A stretch of 64,000 nt of DNA from Nocardioides perillae (GCF_013409425.1 NZ_JACCAC010000001.1:3410001-3474000), one strand, 5' to 3'; numbered from the stretch's first letter, positions 37,366 through 46,906 are shown. The notes: generated by a model from the letters alone, not told the origin. Translations and numbers: made by a program.

Positions 37366-38952
37366 TCAGACCACCTGGCTCTCGCGGCTCGCCCAGAAGG
37401 GCGCGCGCAGGTCGCGCTTGAGGATCTTGCCGGTGGGGTTGCGCGGCAGCGCCTCGACGACGTCGACCGACCTGGGGCACTTGAAGTGCGCGAGGTGCTC
37501 GCGGCTGTAGGCGATCAGCTGCGCCTCGCTCACCGAGGTGCCCTCCTTCAGCACGACCACGGCCTTGACCGCCTCGCCCCAGGTCTCGTCGGGCACGCCG
37601 ATGACGGCGACCTCGAGCACCGCGGGGTGCTCGGCGAGGACCCGCTCGACCTCGGGCGAGTAGATGTTCTCCCCGCCGCTGATGATCATGTCCTTGAGCC
37701 GGTCCTGCACGAAGACGAAGCCGTCGGCGTCGAGGCGCCCCATGTCGCCGGTGCGGAACCAGCCGTCGTCGGTGACGACCTCGGCCGTCGCCTCCGGCTT
37801 GCCGAGGTAGCCCTTCATGAGCTGGCGGGTGCGCAGCCAGATCTCGCCGTGCTCGCCCGTCGCGACCTCCTCCAGCGAGGTGGGGTCGACGACCTTGACC
37901 TCCACGCCCGGCACGGGCCGCCCGGCCGACACCAGCCGCTCGGGGTGGCCCGAGGCGGCGGCCTCGCGGTGCTCGTCGGGCAGCAGGTGCGTGGCCACGC
38001 CGGCGACCTCGGTCAGGCCGTAGACCTGCAGGAAGTCGGTCTCGGGCCACGCCTCCATCGCGGCGCGCAGCAGCGGGGGCGGCATCGGGGCGGCGCCGTA
38101 GGTGTAGGTGCGCAGCCCGGCGAACAGCCTCACCGCGTCGGGCCCGGACTGCAGCACCTGCGCGAGGACCGCGGGCACCAGGAAGGTGCGGTTGGCGCCC
38201 TGCAGGATCGCGCCGGCCAGCGAGGCGCCGTCGGGCTCACGGGTCATCACCGACTCCACGCCGTCGTGGATGCCGAAGAGCACGTAGGAGGAGCCGCCCA
38301 CGTGGAAGAGCGGCATGGCGACCAGGGACTTGTCGCCGGGCTCGAAGCTCCAGCCGTCGTGGGCGTTGACCGTGTGGCAGACCATGTTCTCGTGCGTGAG
38401 CATCACGCCCTTGGGGCGCCCGGTGGTGCCGGAGGAGTACATCACCAGGCAGGTGTCGTCGACCTGCACGTCGGGGCCGCGTCCCACCGGCTCGTGCTGC
38501 GCCAGCCACGCTTCGTACTCGTCGTCGTCGCCGCCCTCGGGTGTCACCTCCACGACCGTGCGCACGGCGGGGAGGGCCCCGCGCCGGCGCAGCGCCGCGA
38601 CGGTCGGGGCGAGCTCGCGGCCGACGAAGAGCACCTGGGCGCCGCAGTCCTCGACGGCGTACTCGACCTCGTCGGGCGACGAGCGCCAGTTGACGATCGC
38701 GTTGGCGGCACCCAGCGACCCGGCGGCGAGGCTGACCTCGACGCAGGCCGGGTGGTTCTTGTCGAGGAACGACACCACGTCGCCGCGGCGCACGCCGAGC
38801 GCCTGCAGCCCCCCGGCCGCGCGACGGACCCGGTCGTCCCACTGCGACCACGTCCACGTGCGGCCGAGGTAGGTCATCGCCGCCGCGTCGGGGGTCTCGC
38901 GGGCCCAGTGGGCCAGCCGGTCGTCGACGAAGCGGGGGTCGGGTGAGCTCAC
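37366..38952 (-). CDS. Class I adenylate-forming acyl-CoA synthetase
   Basis: A 528-residue AMP-dependent acyl-CoA ligase. The P-loop-like VMYSSGTTGRPKGVMLTH, then QVYGLTEVAG (A4/A5), DDGWFRTGDMGRLDADGF, GGENIYSPEVE and the C-terminal lysine in PRNPTGKILKRDL are all present. It activates a carboxylic acid as acyl-AMP then acyl-CoA; chain length cannot be told. The GTG at 38952 has GGAAGG upstream. No fatty-acid oxidation genes adjoin except the downstream epimerase-like SDR; an ACAD operon lies about 10 kb away. Confidence 0.92.
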   Translation of the reverse strand: MSSPDPRFVDDRLAHWARETPDAAAMTYLGRTWTWSQWDDRVRRAAGGLQALGVRRGDVVSFLDKNHPACVEVSLAAGSLGAANAIVNWRSSPDEVEYAVEDCGAQVLFVGRELAPTVAALRRRGALPAVRTVVEVTPEGGDDDEYEAWLAQHEPVGRGPDVQVDDTCLVMYSSGTTGRPKGVMLTHENMVCHTVNAHDGWSFEPGDKSLVAMPLFHVGGSSYVLFGIHDGVESVMTREPDGASLAGAILQGANRTFLVPAVLAQVLQSGPDAVRLFAGLRTYTYGAAPMPPPLLRAAMEAWPETDFLQVYGLTEVAGVATHLLPDEHREAAASGHPERLVSAGRPVPGVEVKVVDPTSLEEVATGEHGEIWLRTRQLMKGYLGKPEATAEVVTDDGWFRTGDMGRLDADGFVFVQDRLKDMIISGGENIYSPEVERVLAEHPAVLEVAVIGVPDETWGEAVKAVVVLKEGTSVSEAQLIAYSREHLAHFKCPRSVDVVEALPRNPTGKILKRDLRAPFWASRESQVV

Positions 38953-39084
38953 GGGGGGCCTTCCGGTCGGACGGGCGTGGGGTGCGGCGATTGTGACCCA
39001 GCGCACACGGGGCCGCAACGAGGTCTTCGCCCGTTGCCAGCGCACCCTCAGGTGTCGCACAGGGTCGTCCGGGAACCTCGAGGC

Positions 39085-40440
39085 ATGAGCGACCAGCACC
39101 CCCGTCCCGAGGACCACCACCCCGTCGACCCCGCCCACCCCGCCGGTGCCGACCACCCCACCGGAGCCGACCACGGCCGCACCGGGCCGGTCCTCCCGCC
39201 CCCGCCCCCGTCGTACGACGACACCGTCCCGCTCGGCGCGACGGCACCGGCGCCCAGCGGCCTCGGTGCGCCGGCCCCCTCGCCCGCCCCCCGCCGCGGC
39301 CGCCTGGTCGCCGGGGTCGCCACCCTCGCGCTGCTCGTCGGCGGCGGCGCGGGCCTCGGCGGCGCGGCGCTGCAGGACGCCCTCGACGACGACGCGCCGA
39401 CCACGGGTGCCGGTGTGCCCGCCTCGGCCGGCACCTCGGCCAGCGCGCCCGCCCCGGTCGCGGTCGCCGACGGCACGATCGAGGCCGTGGCCGAGGAGGT
39501 GCTGCCGTCGGTGGTGAAGATCGACGTGCGCGGCGAGGAGGGGGCAGGCAGCGGCTCCGGCATCGTGCTCAGCGAGGACGGCCAGATCCTCACCAACCAG
39601 CACGTCATCGAGGTCGCCGAGGACGGCGGCACGATCCGGGTCGGCTTCACCGACGGCACGACCGCCGAGGCGGAGGTGCTCGGCAGCGACCCGCTGACCG
39701 ACACCGCGGTGATCCAGGCGGTCGACGTCTCCGGCCTGACCCCGATCGAGGTCGGCGACTCCGACGCGCTGCGGGTCGGGCAGCAGGTCGTGGCCGTCGG
39801 CTCGCCCTTCGGCCTCGACTCGACGGTGACGACCGGCATCGTCAGCGCCCTCGACCGGCCGGTCAACGTCGGGCGCACCGACGAGGGCGGCACGACCACC
39901 TACCCGGCGATCCAGACCGACGCGGCGATCAACCCCGGCAACAGCGGCGGCCCGCTCGTCGACACCGAGGGCCGCCTCGTGGGCATCAACTCCTCGATCC
40001 GCACCGCCGCGACCGGCACCGGTCAGGCCGGCTCGATCGGCCTCGGCTTCGCCATCCCGATCGACGAGGTGCTGCCGATCGTCGAGCAGATGGCGGCCGG
40101 CGAAGAGCCGACCCACGCCCGCCTCGGCGTCTCGATCACCGACGTCGCGACCGCGCAGGTGCCGGGGGCGCTGCCCGAGGGCCTGGTGGTCGACGCCGAC
40201 GAGCTCCCGGCCGCCGGGGCGCTGGTCAGCGAGGTGCCCGCGGGCGCTGCCGCCGACGCGGGCCTGCAGCCCGGCGACGTGGTGGTGCGCGTCGACGACA
40301 CGGTGATCACCGGTTCGGACTCGCTGATCGCCACCATCCGCTCCTACCGCCCCGGCGACGAGGTCGAGGTGACCTGGGTCCGCGACGGCGAGGAGCAGAG
40401 CGCGACCCTCGAGCTGGGCTCGGACGCCGACGGCTCCTGA
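39085..40440 (+). CDS. Membrane-anchored HtrA/DegP-type serine protease with PDZ domain
   Basis: A 451-residue protein. The first ~70 residues are a Pro/His/Asp-rich cytosolic tail, then one transmembrane segment (about 75-95, LVAGVATLALLVGGGAGLG). The trypsin-like domain has catalytic His173 (TNQHV), Asp206 (DPLTDTAV) and Ser287 (NPGNSGGPL), and a PDZ domain fills about 350-440 (GAAADAGLQPGDVVVRVDD). This is the PepD/HtrA architecture of actinobacteria, acting on misfolded envelope proteins. The ATG at 39085 has GAACCT six bases upstream. It ends at the strong terminator shared with the amylopullulanase. Confidence 0.95.
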   Translation: MSDQHPRPEDHHPVDPAHPAGADHPTGADHGRTGPVLPPPPPSYDDTVPLGATAPAPSGLGAPAPSPAPRRGRLVAGVATLALLVGGGAGLGGAALQDALDDDAPTTGAGVPASAGTSASAPAPVAVADGTIEAVAEEVLPSVVKIDVRGEEGAGSGSGIVLSEDGQILTNQHVIEVAEDGGTIRVGFTDGTTAEAEVLGSDPLTDTAVIQAVDVSGLTPIEVGDSDALRVGQQVVAVGSPFGLDSTVTTGIVSALDRPVNVGRTDEGGTTTYPAIQTDAAINPGNSGGPLVDTEGRLVGINSSIRTAATGTGQAGSIGLGFAIPIDEVLPIVEQMAAGEEPTHARLGVSITDVATAQVPGALPEGLVVDADELPAAGALVSEVPAGAAADAGLQPGDVVVRVDDTVITGSDSLIATIRSYRPGDEVEVTWVRDGEEQSATLELGSDADGS

Positions 40441-40462
40441 CCCCGGGGTCGTCCCGGGTCGC

Positions 40463-40502
40463 GCCCGTCCGTCCCCGGCCCGTGGGCCGGGGACGGACGG
40501 GC
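40463..40502. terminator. Bidirectional terminator, 19-bp perfect stem
   Basis: Perfect 19-base arms at 40463-40481 and 40484-40502 with a two-base centre (GT) lie between the convergent protease and amylopullulanase, ending one base before the latter's stop codon. This is one of the strongest hairpins in the window. Confidence 0.8.
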
Positions 40503-43500
40503 TCAGCGCTCGAGGACGGCGGTGGTGCGGGCGGGCACGACGACCTCGTCGGCCCGCACCTGCGTGCCTCGCACGACCTCGTCGGCGCCGCGTCGCTGCG
40601 CCGCGTGCAGGCGCCACCCCGCGCCGGTGCCGGTCACGGTCACCGGGTCAGGGGTGGGGTTGACGAGCACCAGCAGGCCCTCGCGGGCGGGGTCGACGTC
40701 GCCTCCGACCGTGTCGTCGAGCAGCATCGCGACGGTGCCGAGCGGGGCCTCGAGGAACGACACCTTCTCCTGCACCGCGGCGGCGGTGCCGAGCCGGAAG
40801 AGCCGCGACGAGGTCCGCAGGCGCAGCAGGTCGAGCGCCGCCTCGTGGGCGGCGGACATCTCCGCCTGCCCCATCCGCAGCGCGGGGTCGCCGAGCAGGG
40901 GCCGCAGGTAGCCCCACTTGGCCTCGTTGTCGCGGCGCGGCGGCAGGCCGGAGCCGAAGGTGTGCTCGCGGCGCGACCAGTCGACCCGGTTGAACCAGTC
41001 GCCGGAGTCGTAGGAGTTGCGGTCCAGCGACTTCGAGCGCAGCAGGTCGGTGCCGGCGTGCCAGAAGGCGGTGCCCTGGCCCAGCGCGACCGTCGAGAGG
41101 GCGACGGTGTTGGCCCGCACCCGCTCGGCCGGCGAGGTGCCCTGCGGCAGCTTCAGCGCGAAGGCGTCGTAGAGCGTCTCGTTGTCGTGGGCGTCGACGT
41201 AGGTGACGGTCTCCCCCGGCTCGGCGGCGTAGCCGGCGGGCGAGCCGTTGTAGTCGACCTCGCGACCGGTGGTCTCCCCGCCCGCCGCGCTGCGGAAGCG
41301 GAAGTCGGCGAGGTTGCCGGCCATGCCGAGCGCGACCAGGTCGGTCTCCTGCCGCAGCCGGCGCTCCTGCTCGGCCGGGGTGCGGCCCTCGCGGTCGTTG
41401 GGGTCGGTGAGCAGGCCCGACCCGAAGCCCTGGACGCCCGGGTCCTCGTCGAAGGGCCCGCCGCCGCGCACGGCGTCGCGCAGCCGGTCGGAGAAGGTGC
41501 CGATGCCGGTGCCCGCGAGGTTGGCCTGCGTGGCCTGCTCGAAGCGCGCGTCGTCGGCCACCTCGCCGAAGTTCCAGCCCTCCCCGTAGATCCCGATCCG
41601 CCGGCCGTCGACGCCGTCGCGGGCGACGGTGAGCTCGTCGAGCGCGGCGCGCACGGCCAGCACGTTGGCCTTGGAGTGGTGCCCCATGAGGTCGAAGCGG
41701 AAGCCGTCGACGGCGTAGTCGCGCGCCCACGTCACCACCGAGTCGACCATCAGCTTCTCGGCCATCGCGTGCTCGGTGGCCGTGTTGGCGCAGCAGGTCG
41801 ACGTCTCGACCGCGCCGGTGGCGTCCAGCCGGTGGTAGTAGCCCGGCACGACCCGGTCGAGCACGCTCTTCGCGTCCTGCCCCGACGCGGCGGTGTGGTT
41901 GTAGACCACGTCGAGCACGACCTCGAGGCCGGCGCGGTGCAGGCCCTGCACCATGGCGCGGAACTCGCGGGTGCGGGTCGGGCCCTCCGGGTCGGAGGCG
42001 TAGGACCCCTCGGGCGTCGTGTAGTGGAAGGGGTCGTAGCCCCAGTTGAACCCGTCCTGCCCGGCGACCTCGCCGACGCACTCCTGCTGGCGCTCGGAGT
42101 CGGCCGGCAGCGCCGCGAGGTCGCAGGCCGGCTCGGCCTGGGCCGGTCGCCGCTCCTCGATCGTGGCGATGTCGAAGGTCGGCAGCAGGTGCACCGTGGT
42201 GAGCCCTGCCTCGGCCAGCCGGCGCAGGTGGCGCATGCCGTCGGAGCCGGTGTGGGTGAACGCGCGGTAGCGGCCGCGGTCGGCCGCCGGCACCGTCTCG
42301 TCACCGATCGAGAAGTCGCGCACGTGCTGCTCGTAGATGCTGCGGTCGACCGCCCGTTCCACCGTCGGACGCGGCCCGCCGCCCCAGCCGGCCGGGGCCA
42401 GCGCCGGGTCGTCGAGGTCGACGAGCACCGAGCGCTGCGAGTTGGTGGTGAGCGCCAGCGAGGCCGGGTCGGTGACGCGGTTGGCCACGACCTGCTGGGC
42501 CTCCGGCGCCCACACGCGCACGTCGAAGAGGTACGACGCCCCGCGCCAGGCCTTCTCGCCCCGCACGGTCCACGCGCCGTCGCGCTGCCGGGTCATCGCG
42601 ACCCGGCGCGGCTCGGCCTGCTCCTGGCCGGCCGGCCACAGCAGCAGGTCGACGTCCTGGGCGGTCGGCGCCCACAGCGCGAGCGAGGGGGTCGCGCCGG
42701 TCCAGGTGGGGCCGAGCTCGCGACGGTCGGCGCCGCGCTGGGCGACGTACACGTCGTCGAGGACGCCGGGGACCTGCACGCCGGTGGCCGCGGTCAGCCG
42801 GCCGTCGGGGTCGTACGACGCCACGGCGAGCTGGCCGCGGAGGAGCTCGTCGGCCCGCCGGGCGTCGGCCGGTCGCAGCCGCAGCGCCTCGAGGTCGGCG
42901 AGGTGGGGGAAGTCGGCCACGACGTCGGCGGGGAGCCCCGCCGGGTCGAGCGTCAGCGGCACCGAGGTGGCGCCGGCCGGGCCGTCGAGCGTCTCGGCGT
43001 CGGCGACCAGCCGGCCGTCGGGCGAGGCATGCAGGCGCCACGTGCTGCCGGCGGGCGCGTCGTCGGGCACGTCGAGGGCAACCACGTCGTCGCGCAGCCA
43101 GTGCGCGCGCTCGGCGGTGAGGTCGGGGCGCGGGCCCGCGTCCTGCGTCAGCACGGTCAGCTCCTTGGTCTCGAGGACGTAGCGGAAGAGGACCTCCTGG
43201 CCCGCGGCGCCGACGGTGAAGCCGATGTTCGCGCCGCCGGGCGCACCGCCGGCGCCGTAGTTCTCGTCCCACGACAGGCCGTGGGCAGCCTTCACCTCGT
43301 AGGTCCCCGGCGGGATCCGGGTGGTGGCGAAGGTCAGCACGCCGTCGCCGTCGGGGTCCTGCAGCCACGAGCGCATGCAGGCCGGCGACCAGTCACCGGG
43401 GCAGCCGAGCTCGGACTGGAAGCTGCCGGGCGCGGTCACGACCGGGCCCTGCGCGTCGCTGGTGACGTGGTGGGTGCGGTGGTCGTAGAAGAACCGCACC

Positions 43501-46067
43501 TCGCGGGAGCCGCCCGTGGTCAACGACAGGTTGGGGCCGTTCGGAGCGCCGCCGGCGCCGTAGTTCTCGGTCCACGAGCGGTCGATCGCGGCCTTGTACT
43601 CGTGGGTGCCGGCCGGCACCGGGAGCGTCGCCTTCCACACGTCGTCGGCGGCGTCGCGGGTCAGCTGCACCGCGTCGCAGTCGGGCTGCCAGTCACCCGG
43701 GCAGCCGACCTCCTGGTTGAACGAGCCGGGCACCGACACGGCGCCGGGCTGCTCGACCGGGCCGTCGGGGGTGCCGGGGCCCGGGTCGGTCGGGGCGGGC
43801 GCACTGCCCTCCTCCGCCACGACGGCCGGGGCGCCGGCTGCGCTGAGGTTGCCGGAGTGGTCGCGCAGGACCGCGCGGTACTCCACCTCGGTGCCGACCG
43901 GGAGGTCGCGGACGTCGTGGCGCACGCGGTAGGGCGCGGTGTCGTCGGTGCCGAGCACCTCCCACGCCTGCGCGCCGGTCTCGCGCCAGGCGAAGGTCAC
44001 CTCGTGGAAGCCGGGCTCGGCGGGCTGCGCGCGCACCTCGGCGCGGCTCGCGACCGTGCCGGGGGCACCGTCGGTGGTCAGCGGGCGCACCAGGGCGACC
44101 GCGGGGGCCGCCTCCCGCTCGGGCAGGCGGCCGTCGGCGCGGAAGACCACCGAGGACAGCGGCGGCACCGTCAGCGTGACGCGGCCCTCGTCGTCGGCCT
44201 TCAGCCGCTGGGACGCCCCGGCCGGCCAGACCTGGCGGAAGCCGCCACGCTCGCGCAGCGTGTCGAAGGAGACCGTGCGGGCCTCCTCGGCATTGTTGAC
44301 CGCGACGACGAGCTCGCGCCGCTCCTCGCGGTCGACGCGGCTGAAGGCGTAGACGCCGGCGCGGTCGCTGGCATAGCGGTGCAGCTGCGCGCCGTCGGCC
44401 AGGGCAGGGTGGCGCTCGCGCAGCTCGGAGAGCGCGGCGATGCGGCGGTAGAGCGGGTGGGTCGGGTCGAAGTTGTCGTCGGCCGGGGTCGCGTCGGTGC
44501 CGACCTGGTCGTCGTCGGCGTACTCCGCGGTGCGCGTGGGGAACATGTCCTGCCGCGCGTCCTTGTCGCCGCCGGGGCCGGTGAAGCCCTGCTCGTCGCC
44601 GTAGTAGACGACCGGCTGGCCGCGCACGAGGAACATCAGGTCGTGGGCGAGGCGGTCGCGGGCGAGCAGCTCGTCGCCGCTGGCCGCGTCGTCGAGGAAG
44701 GAGGCGATGCGGCCCATGTCGTGGTTGCCGAGGAAGGTCGGCAGGGAGTACGCCGAGGAGTCGGCGTCGGTGTACCAGTCGTCGTCGGCGAAGAGGTCGC
44801 GCAGGCGCGTCGTGCCGCTGCCGGTCGCGAAGGCGGTGGCGGCGGACTGGAAGCCGAAGTCGAGGGTCGCGTCCATCTCGCCCTCGGTGGTGTAGGTGCT
44901 CATGAACGACGGGGCGGAGTCGAAGACCTCGCCGAAGGCGAAGAAGTCGTCGTTGCCGATGCGGGCGGCCTCCGCGCGGATGGCCGGTGCGAACTCCTGC
45001 CAGAACTCCAGGTTGACGTGCTTGACGGTGTCGATGCGGAAGCCGTCGATGCCGAAGCGCACCCACTCCTCGTAGATCTCCGTCATGCCGTCGACGACCT
45101 CGGGCTGCTCGGTGAAGAGGTCGTCGAGGCCGACGAAGTCGCCGTAGGTCGACGACTCGCCGGCGAAGGTCGAGTCGCCGCGGTTGTGGTAGCGGCGCGG
45201 GTCGTTGAGCCAGGCCGGCACCTTGACGGTCTCGTCGGCCTCGGTGCGGAAGACCGGGGTGCGTGGGAAGGAGGTCTCCGCGTCGAGCTCGGGGAAGGTG
45301 TCGCCGCCCGCGAAGTCGCGGTCGTCGAAGGCCTCGCCGTCGGCGTCGCGGTAGGGCTGGGTGGCCTTGTCGACGTAGCCGTACTGCTGCTCGCGGTAGT
45401 CGAGGACGTCGGCGGTGTGGTTGGTGATGATGTCGAAGAACACCTTGATGCCGCGGCGGTGGGCGTCGTCGACGAATGCCTTCAGCTCCGCGTTCGTGCC
45501 GAAGTGCGGGTCGAGCCGCGTGAAGTCGGTGACCCAGTAGCCGTGGTAGCCCGCACTGGCCTGGTCACCGGAGCCCTGGACGGGCTTGTTGGCGAAGCTC
45601 GGCGTCAGCCAGATCGCGGTCGTGCCCAGCCCCTCGACGTAGTCGAGCCGCTCCCGCATGCCGGCCAGGTCGCCGCCGTGGAAGAAGCCCTTGTCGGTGG
45701 GGTCGAAGCCGTGGTCGAGCCGGCCGCCCTCGATCCCGCCGCGGTCGTTGGTCGGGTCGCCGTTGGCGAACCGGTCGGCCATGACGAAGTAGAACCGCTC
45801 GCGCGTGAGCGGTCCGCGCACGGGGGCCCGCACGAGGTCGCGGTCGGCCGCGGTCACCTCGTCGGAAGTGCGCGCCGCCGAGCGGTAGGAGGTCGGGCCC
45901 GGCGTCGTCGCGGAGCGCGGCGCGTCGGTGCGCGGCACGGCGCCCGGCCCGGGAGGAGACGGCTCGGCGCCGCCGGGCGCGGCGCCGACGGGCGCGGCGC
46001 CCGCCAGGCTCACCGCGGTGAGGAGGGCCACCGCGGACGCGGCGGTGGAGAGCAGGGGTCGGCGCAC
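40503..46067 (-). CDS. Secreted amylopullulanase with two GH13 catalytic domains and two X25 modules
   Basis: A 1,854-residue secreted starch-degrading enzyme. In order: a signal peptide (about 1-29); a GH13 alpha-amylase domain (about 90-610) with Asp near 344 (GFRIDTVKH), Glu near 378 (FAFGEVFD) and NHD near 448; an Ig-like linker; two X25 modules (about 776 and 877, PGSFxxExGCPGDW); then CBM48-like (about 1125-1145, LALWAPTAQDVDLLLWP) and a pullulanase GH13 domain with WGYDPFHY near 1340, FRFDLMGHHSK near 1455, GEGWNFGE near 1494 and HDNETLYD near 1622. It should cut both alpha-1,4 and alpha-1,6 bonds outside the cell. The GTG at 46067 follows CGGGAG. Confidence 0.94.
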   Translation of the reverse strand: MRRPLLSTAASAVALLTAVSLAGAAPVGAAPGGAEPSPPGPGAVPRTDAPRSATTPGPTSYRSAARTSDEVTAADRDLVRAPVRGPLTRERFYFVMADRFANGDPTNDRGGIEGGRLDHGFDPTDKGFFHGGDLAGMRERLDYVEGLGTTAIWLTPSFANKPVQGSGDQASAGYHGYWVTDFTRLDPHFGTNAELKAFVDDAHRRGIKVFFDIITNHTADVLDYREQQYGYVDKATQPYRDADGEAFDDRDFAGGDTFPELDAETSFPRTPVFRTEADETVKVPAWLNDPRRYHNRGDSTFAGESSTYGDFVGLDDLFTEQPEVVDGMTEIYEEWVRFGIDGFRIDTVKHVNLEFWQEFAPAIRAEAARIGNDDFFAFGEVFDSAPSFMSTYTTEGEMDATLDFGFQSAATAFATGSGTTRLRDLFADDDWYTDADSSAYSLPTFLGNHDMGRIASFLDDAASGDELLARDRLAHDLMFLVRGQPVVYYGDEQGFTGPGGDKDARQDMFPTRTAEYADDDQVGTDATPADDNFDPTHPLYRRIAALSELRERHPALADGAQLHRYASDRAGVYAFSRVDREERRELVVAVNNAEEARTVSFDTLRERGGFRQVWPAGASQRLKADDEGRVTLTVPPLSSVVFRADGRLPEREAAPAVALVRPLTTDGAPGTVASRAEVRAQPAEPGFHEVTFAWRETGAQAWEVLGTDDTAPYRVRHDVRDLPVGTEVEYRAVLRDHSGNLSAAGAPAVVAEEGSAPAPTDPGPGTPDGPVEQPGAVSVPGSFNQEVGCPGDWQPDCDAVQLTRDAADDVWKATLPVPAGTHEYKAAIDRSWTENYGAGGAPNGPNLSLTTGGSREVRFFYDHRTHHVTSDAQGPVVTAPGSFQSELGCPGDWSPACMRSWLQDPDGDGVLTFATTRIPPGTYEVKAAHGLSWDENYGAGGAPGGANIGFTVGAAGQEVLFRYVLETKELTVLTQDAGPRPDLTAERAHWLRDDVVALDVPDDAPAGSTWRLHASPDGRLVADAETLDGPAGATSVPLTLDPAGLPADVVADFPHLADLEALRLRPADARRADELLRGQLAVASYDPDGRLTAATGVQVPGVLDDVYVAQRGADRRELGPTWTGATPSLALWAPTAQDVDLLLWPAGQEQAEPRRVAMTRQRDGAWTVRGEKAWRGASYLFDVRVWAPEAQQVVANRVTDPASLALTTNSQRSVLVDLDDPALAPAGWGGGPRPTVERAVDRSIYEQHVRDFSIGDETVPAADRGRYRAFTHTGSDGMRHLRRLAEAGLTTVHLLPTFDIATIEERRPAQAEPACDLAALPADSERQQECVGEVAGQDGFNWGYDPFHYTTPEGSYASDPEGPTRTREFRAMVQGLHRAGLEVVLDVVYNHTAASGQDAKSVLDRVVPGYYHRLDATGAVETSTCCANTATEHAMAEKLMVDSVVTWARDYAVDGFRFDLMGHHSKANVLAVRAALDELTVARDGVDGRRIGIYGEGWNFGEVADDARFEQATQANLAGTGIGTFSDRLRDAVRGGGPFDEDPGVQGFGSGLLTDPNDREGRTPAEQERRLRQETDLVALGMAGNLADFRFRSAAGGETTGREVDYNGSPAGYAAEPGETVTYVDAHDNETLYDAFALKLPQGTSPAERVRANTVALSTVALGQGTAFWHAGTDLLRSKSLDRNSYDSGDWFNRVDWSRREHTFGSGLPPRRDNEAKWGYLRPLLGDPALRMGQAEMSAAHEAALDLLRLRTSSRLFRLGTAAAVQEKVSFLEAPLGTVAMLLDDTVGGDVDPAREGLLVLVNPTPDPVTVTGTGAGWRLHAAQRRGADEVVRGTQVRADEVVVPARTTAVLER

Positions 46068-46118
46068 GGTGTGACTCCCGAGAGTGGGCCCGTCAGGGCG
46101 AGCAGTGTGGGCGCGGTC

Positions 46119-46148
46119 ACACTAGGCCGCGCCGACGAGATGTTGCAA
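46119..46148 (-). promoter_or_regulatory. Amylopullulanase promoter (TTGCAA-N18-TAGTGT)
   Basis: On the minus strand the -35 TTGCAA (46143-46148) and -10 TAGTGT (46119-46124) are 18 bases apart, giving a leader of about 45-50 bases with CGGGAG before the GTG. Confidence 0.6.
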
Positions 46149-46165
46149 GGGCGGCAACTTTTTGC
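46142..46165. promoter_or_regulatory. TTGCAA-type operator cluster over the amylopullulanase -35
   Basis: GTTGC-N7-GCAAC (46142-46158) and GCAA-N4-TTGC (46154-46165) form overlapping inverted repeats covering the -35. TTGCA-type repeats bind LacI-family maltose regulators in Streptomyces amylase promoters, so MalR-like control is likely; no such regulator is in the window. Confidence 0.5.
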
Positions 46166-46175
46166 AGCCCGGGCC

Positions 46176-46268
46176 GGGCCGTCGGAGTCCCCGGTCGACC
46201 GGGGACTCCTGCACTTGTGGCCCGAGAACTCGGGGCACAAGTGCAGGACCTGGGGCACAAGTCCGCAC
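46176..46268 (-). repeat. Palindromic dispersed repeat, copy 2
   Basis: Copy 2 of the repeat at 20641-20730, in the opposite orientation, with 10 differences over 90 aligned bases. The inner palindrome around CCCGAGAACTCGGG is kept (46208-46248). It also holds a perfect 26-base palindrome at 46184-46209 that is imperfect in copy 1. It lies between the dienelactone-hydrolase-like gene (3' side) and the amylopullulanase promoter. Confidence 0.9.
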
Positions 46269-46310
46269 GCAGGGGCCGCTCGGCGGCGCGGCGGCGCGGC
46301 GGCGGGGGGG

Positions 46311-46895
46311 TCAGCCGACGTGCGCGAGGAAGGCGAGCGTGCGCTGCGTCAGCAGGGCCGCGGCCTCGCGGTCGTACGACGGGAGGCTGCGGTCGGCGAA
46401 GAGGTGCTGGTCGCCGTCGTAGGTGAACAGCTCGGCCAGGTCCGGCCCGAGCGTCTCGACCAGCTCGCGGGCGGCCGGGAGGTCCTCGTCGAAGAACTCG
46501 TCGCCGAGCTTGCCGTGCACCTGCACCGGCACCCCGGCCGGCCACGGCCCGAAGGCCCACTCCCCGGTGACGGGGACGCACGACTCGTAGAGCAGGGCGC
46601 CGCGCGCGCCCGGCCGGGTCTGCGCGAGCGACTGGGCGCGCACCACGCCCCAGGAGAAGCCGGCGTAGACGAGCGCCTCGGGCAGACCCGCCACCGCCGC
46701 CTCGGTGCGGCGTGCGACCTCCCCGTCCGGGAGGCCCTGGACGTAGCCGAACCCCTCCTCGACGGAGTCGAAGGTGTGCCCGTCGAAGAGGTCGGGCGCG
46801 TGCACGGTGTGCCCCGCGGCCCTCAGGTCGTCGGCGAACGCCAGCACCCCGGCGGTCAGCCCTTGCACGTGGTGGAACAGCAGCACCTGGGCCAT
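46311..46895 (-). CDS. Dienelactone hydrolase-family protein with a serine nucleophile
   Basis: A 194-residue single-domain alpha/beta hydrolase of the dienelactone hydrolase type. It has MAQVLLFHHVQGLTAGV at the start, the nucleophile elbow YAGFSWGVVRAQ (Ser where classic DLH has Cys), an Asp loop HGKLGDEFFDED and the catalytic His in YDGDQHLFADR. The substrate is unknown; many relatives act on esters or lactones. The ATG at 46895 is five bases after TAGGGT. It ends at 46311, 42 bases from the repeat copy 2. Confidence 0.85.
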   Translation of the reverse strand: MAQVLLFHHVQGLTAGVLAFADDLRAAGHTVHAPDLFDGHTFDSVEEGFGYVQGLPDGEVARRTEAAVAGLPEALVYAGFSWGVVRAQSLAQTRPGARGALLYESCVPVTGEWAFGPWPAGVPVQVHGKLGDEFFDEDLPAARELVETLGPDLAELFTYDGDQHLFADRSLPSYDREAAALLTQRTLAFLAHVG

Positions 46896-46900
46896 GCTCG

Positions 46901-46906
46901 ACCCTA
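46901..46906 (-). promoter_or_regulatory. -10 element (TAGGGT), leaderless DLH-like gene
   Basis: TAGGGT on the minus strand ends five bases before the ATG at 46895 and overlaps the last codons of the ABC-F gene, so the DLH-like gene has its own promoter. Confidence 0.45.
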
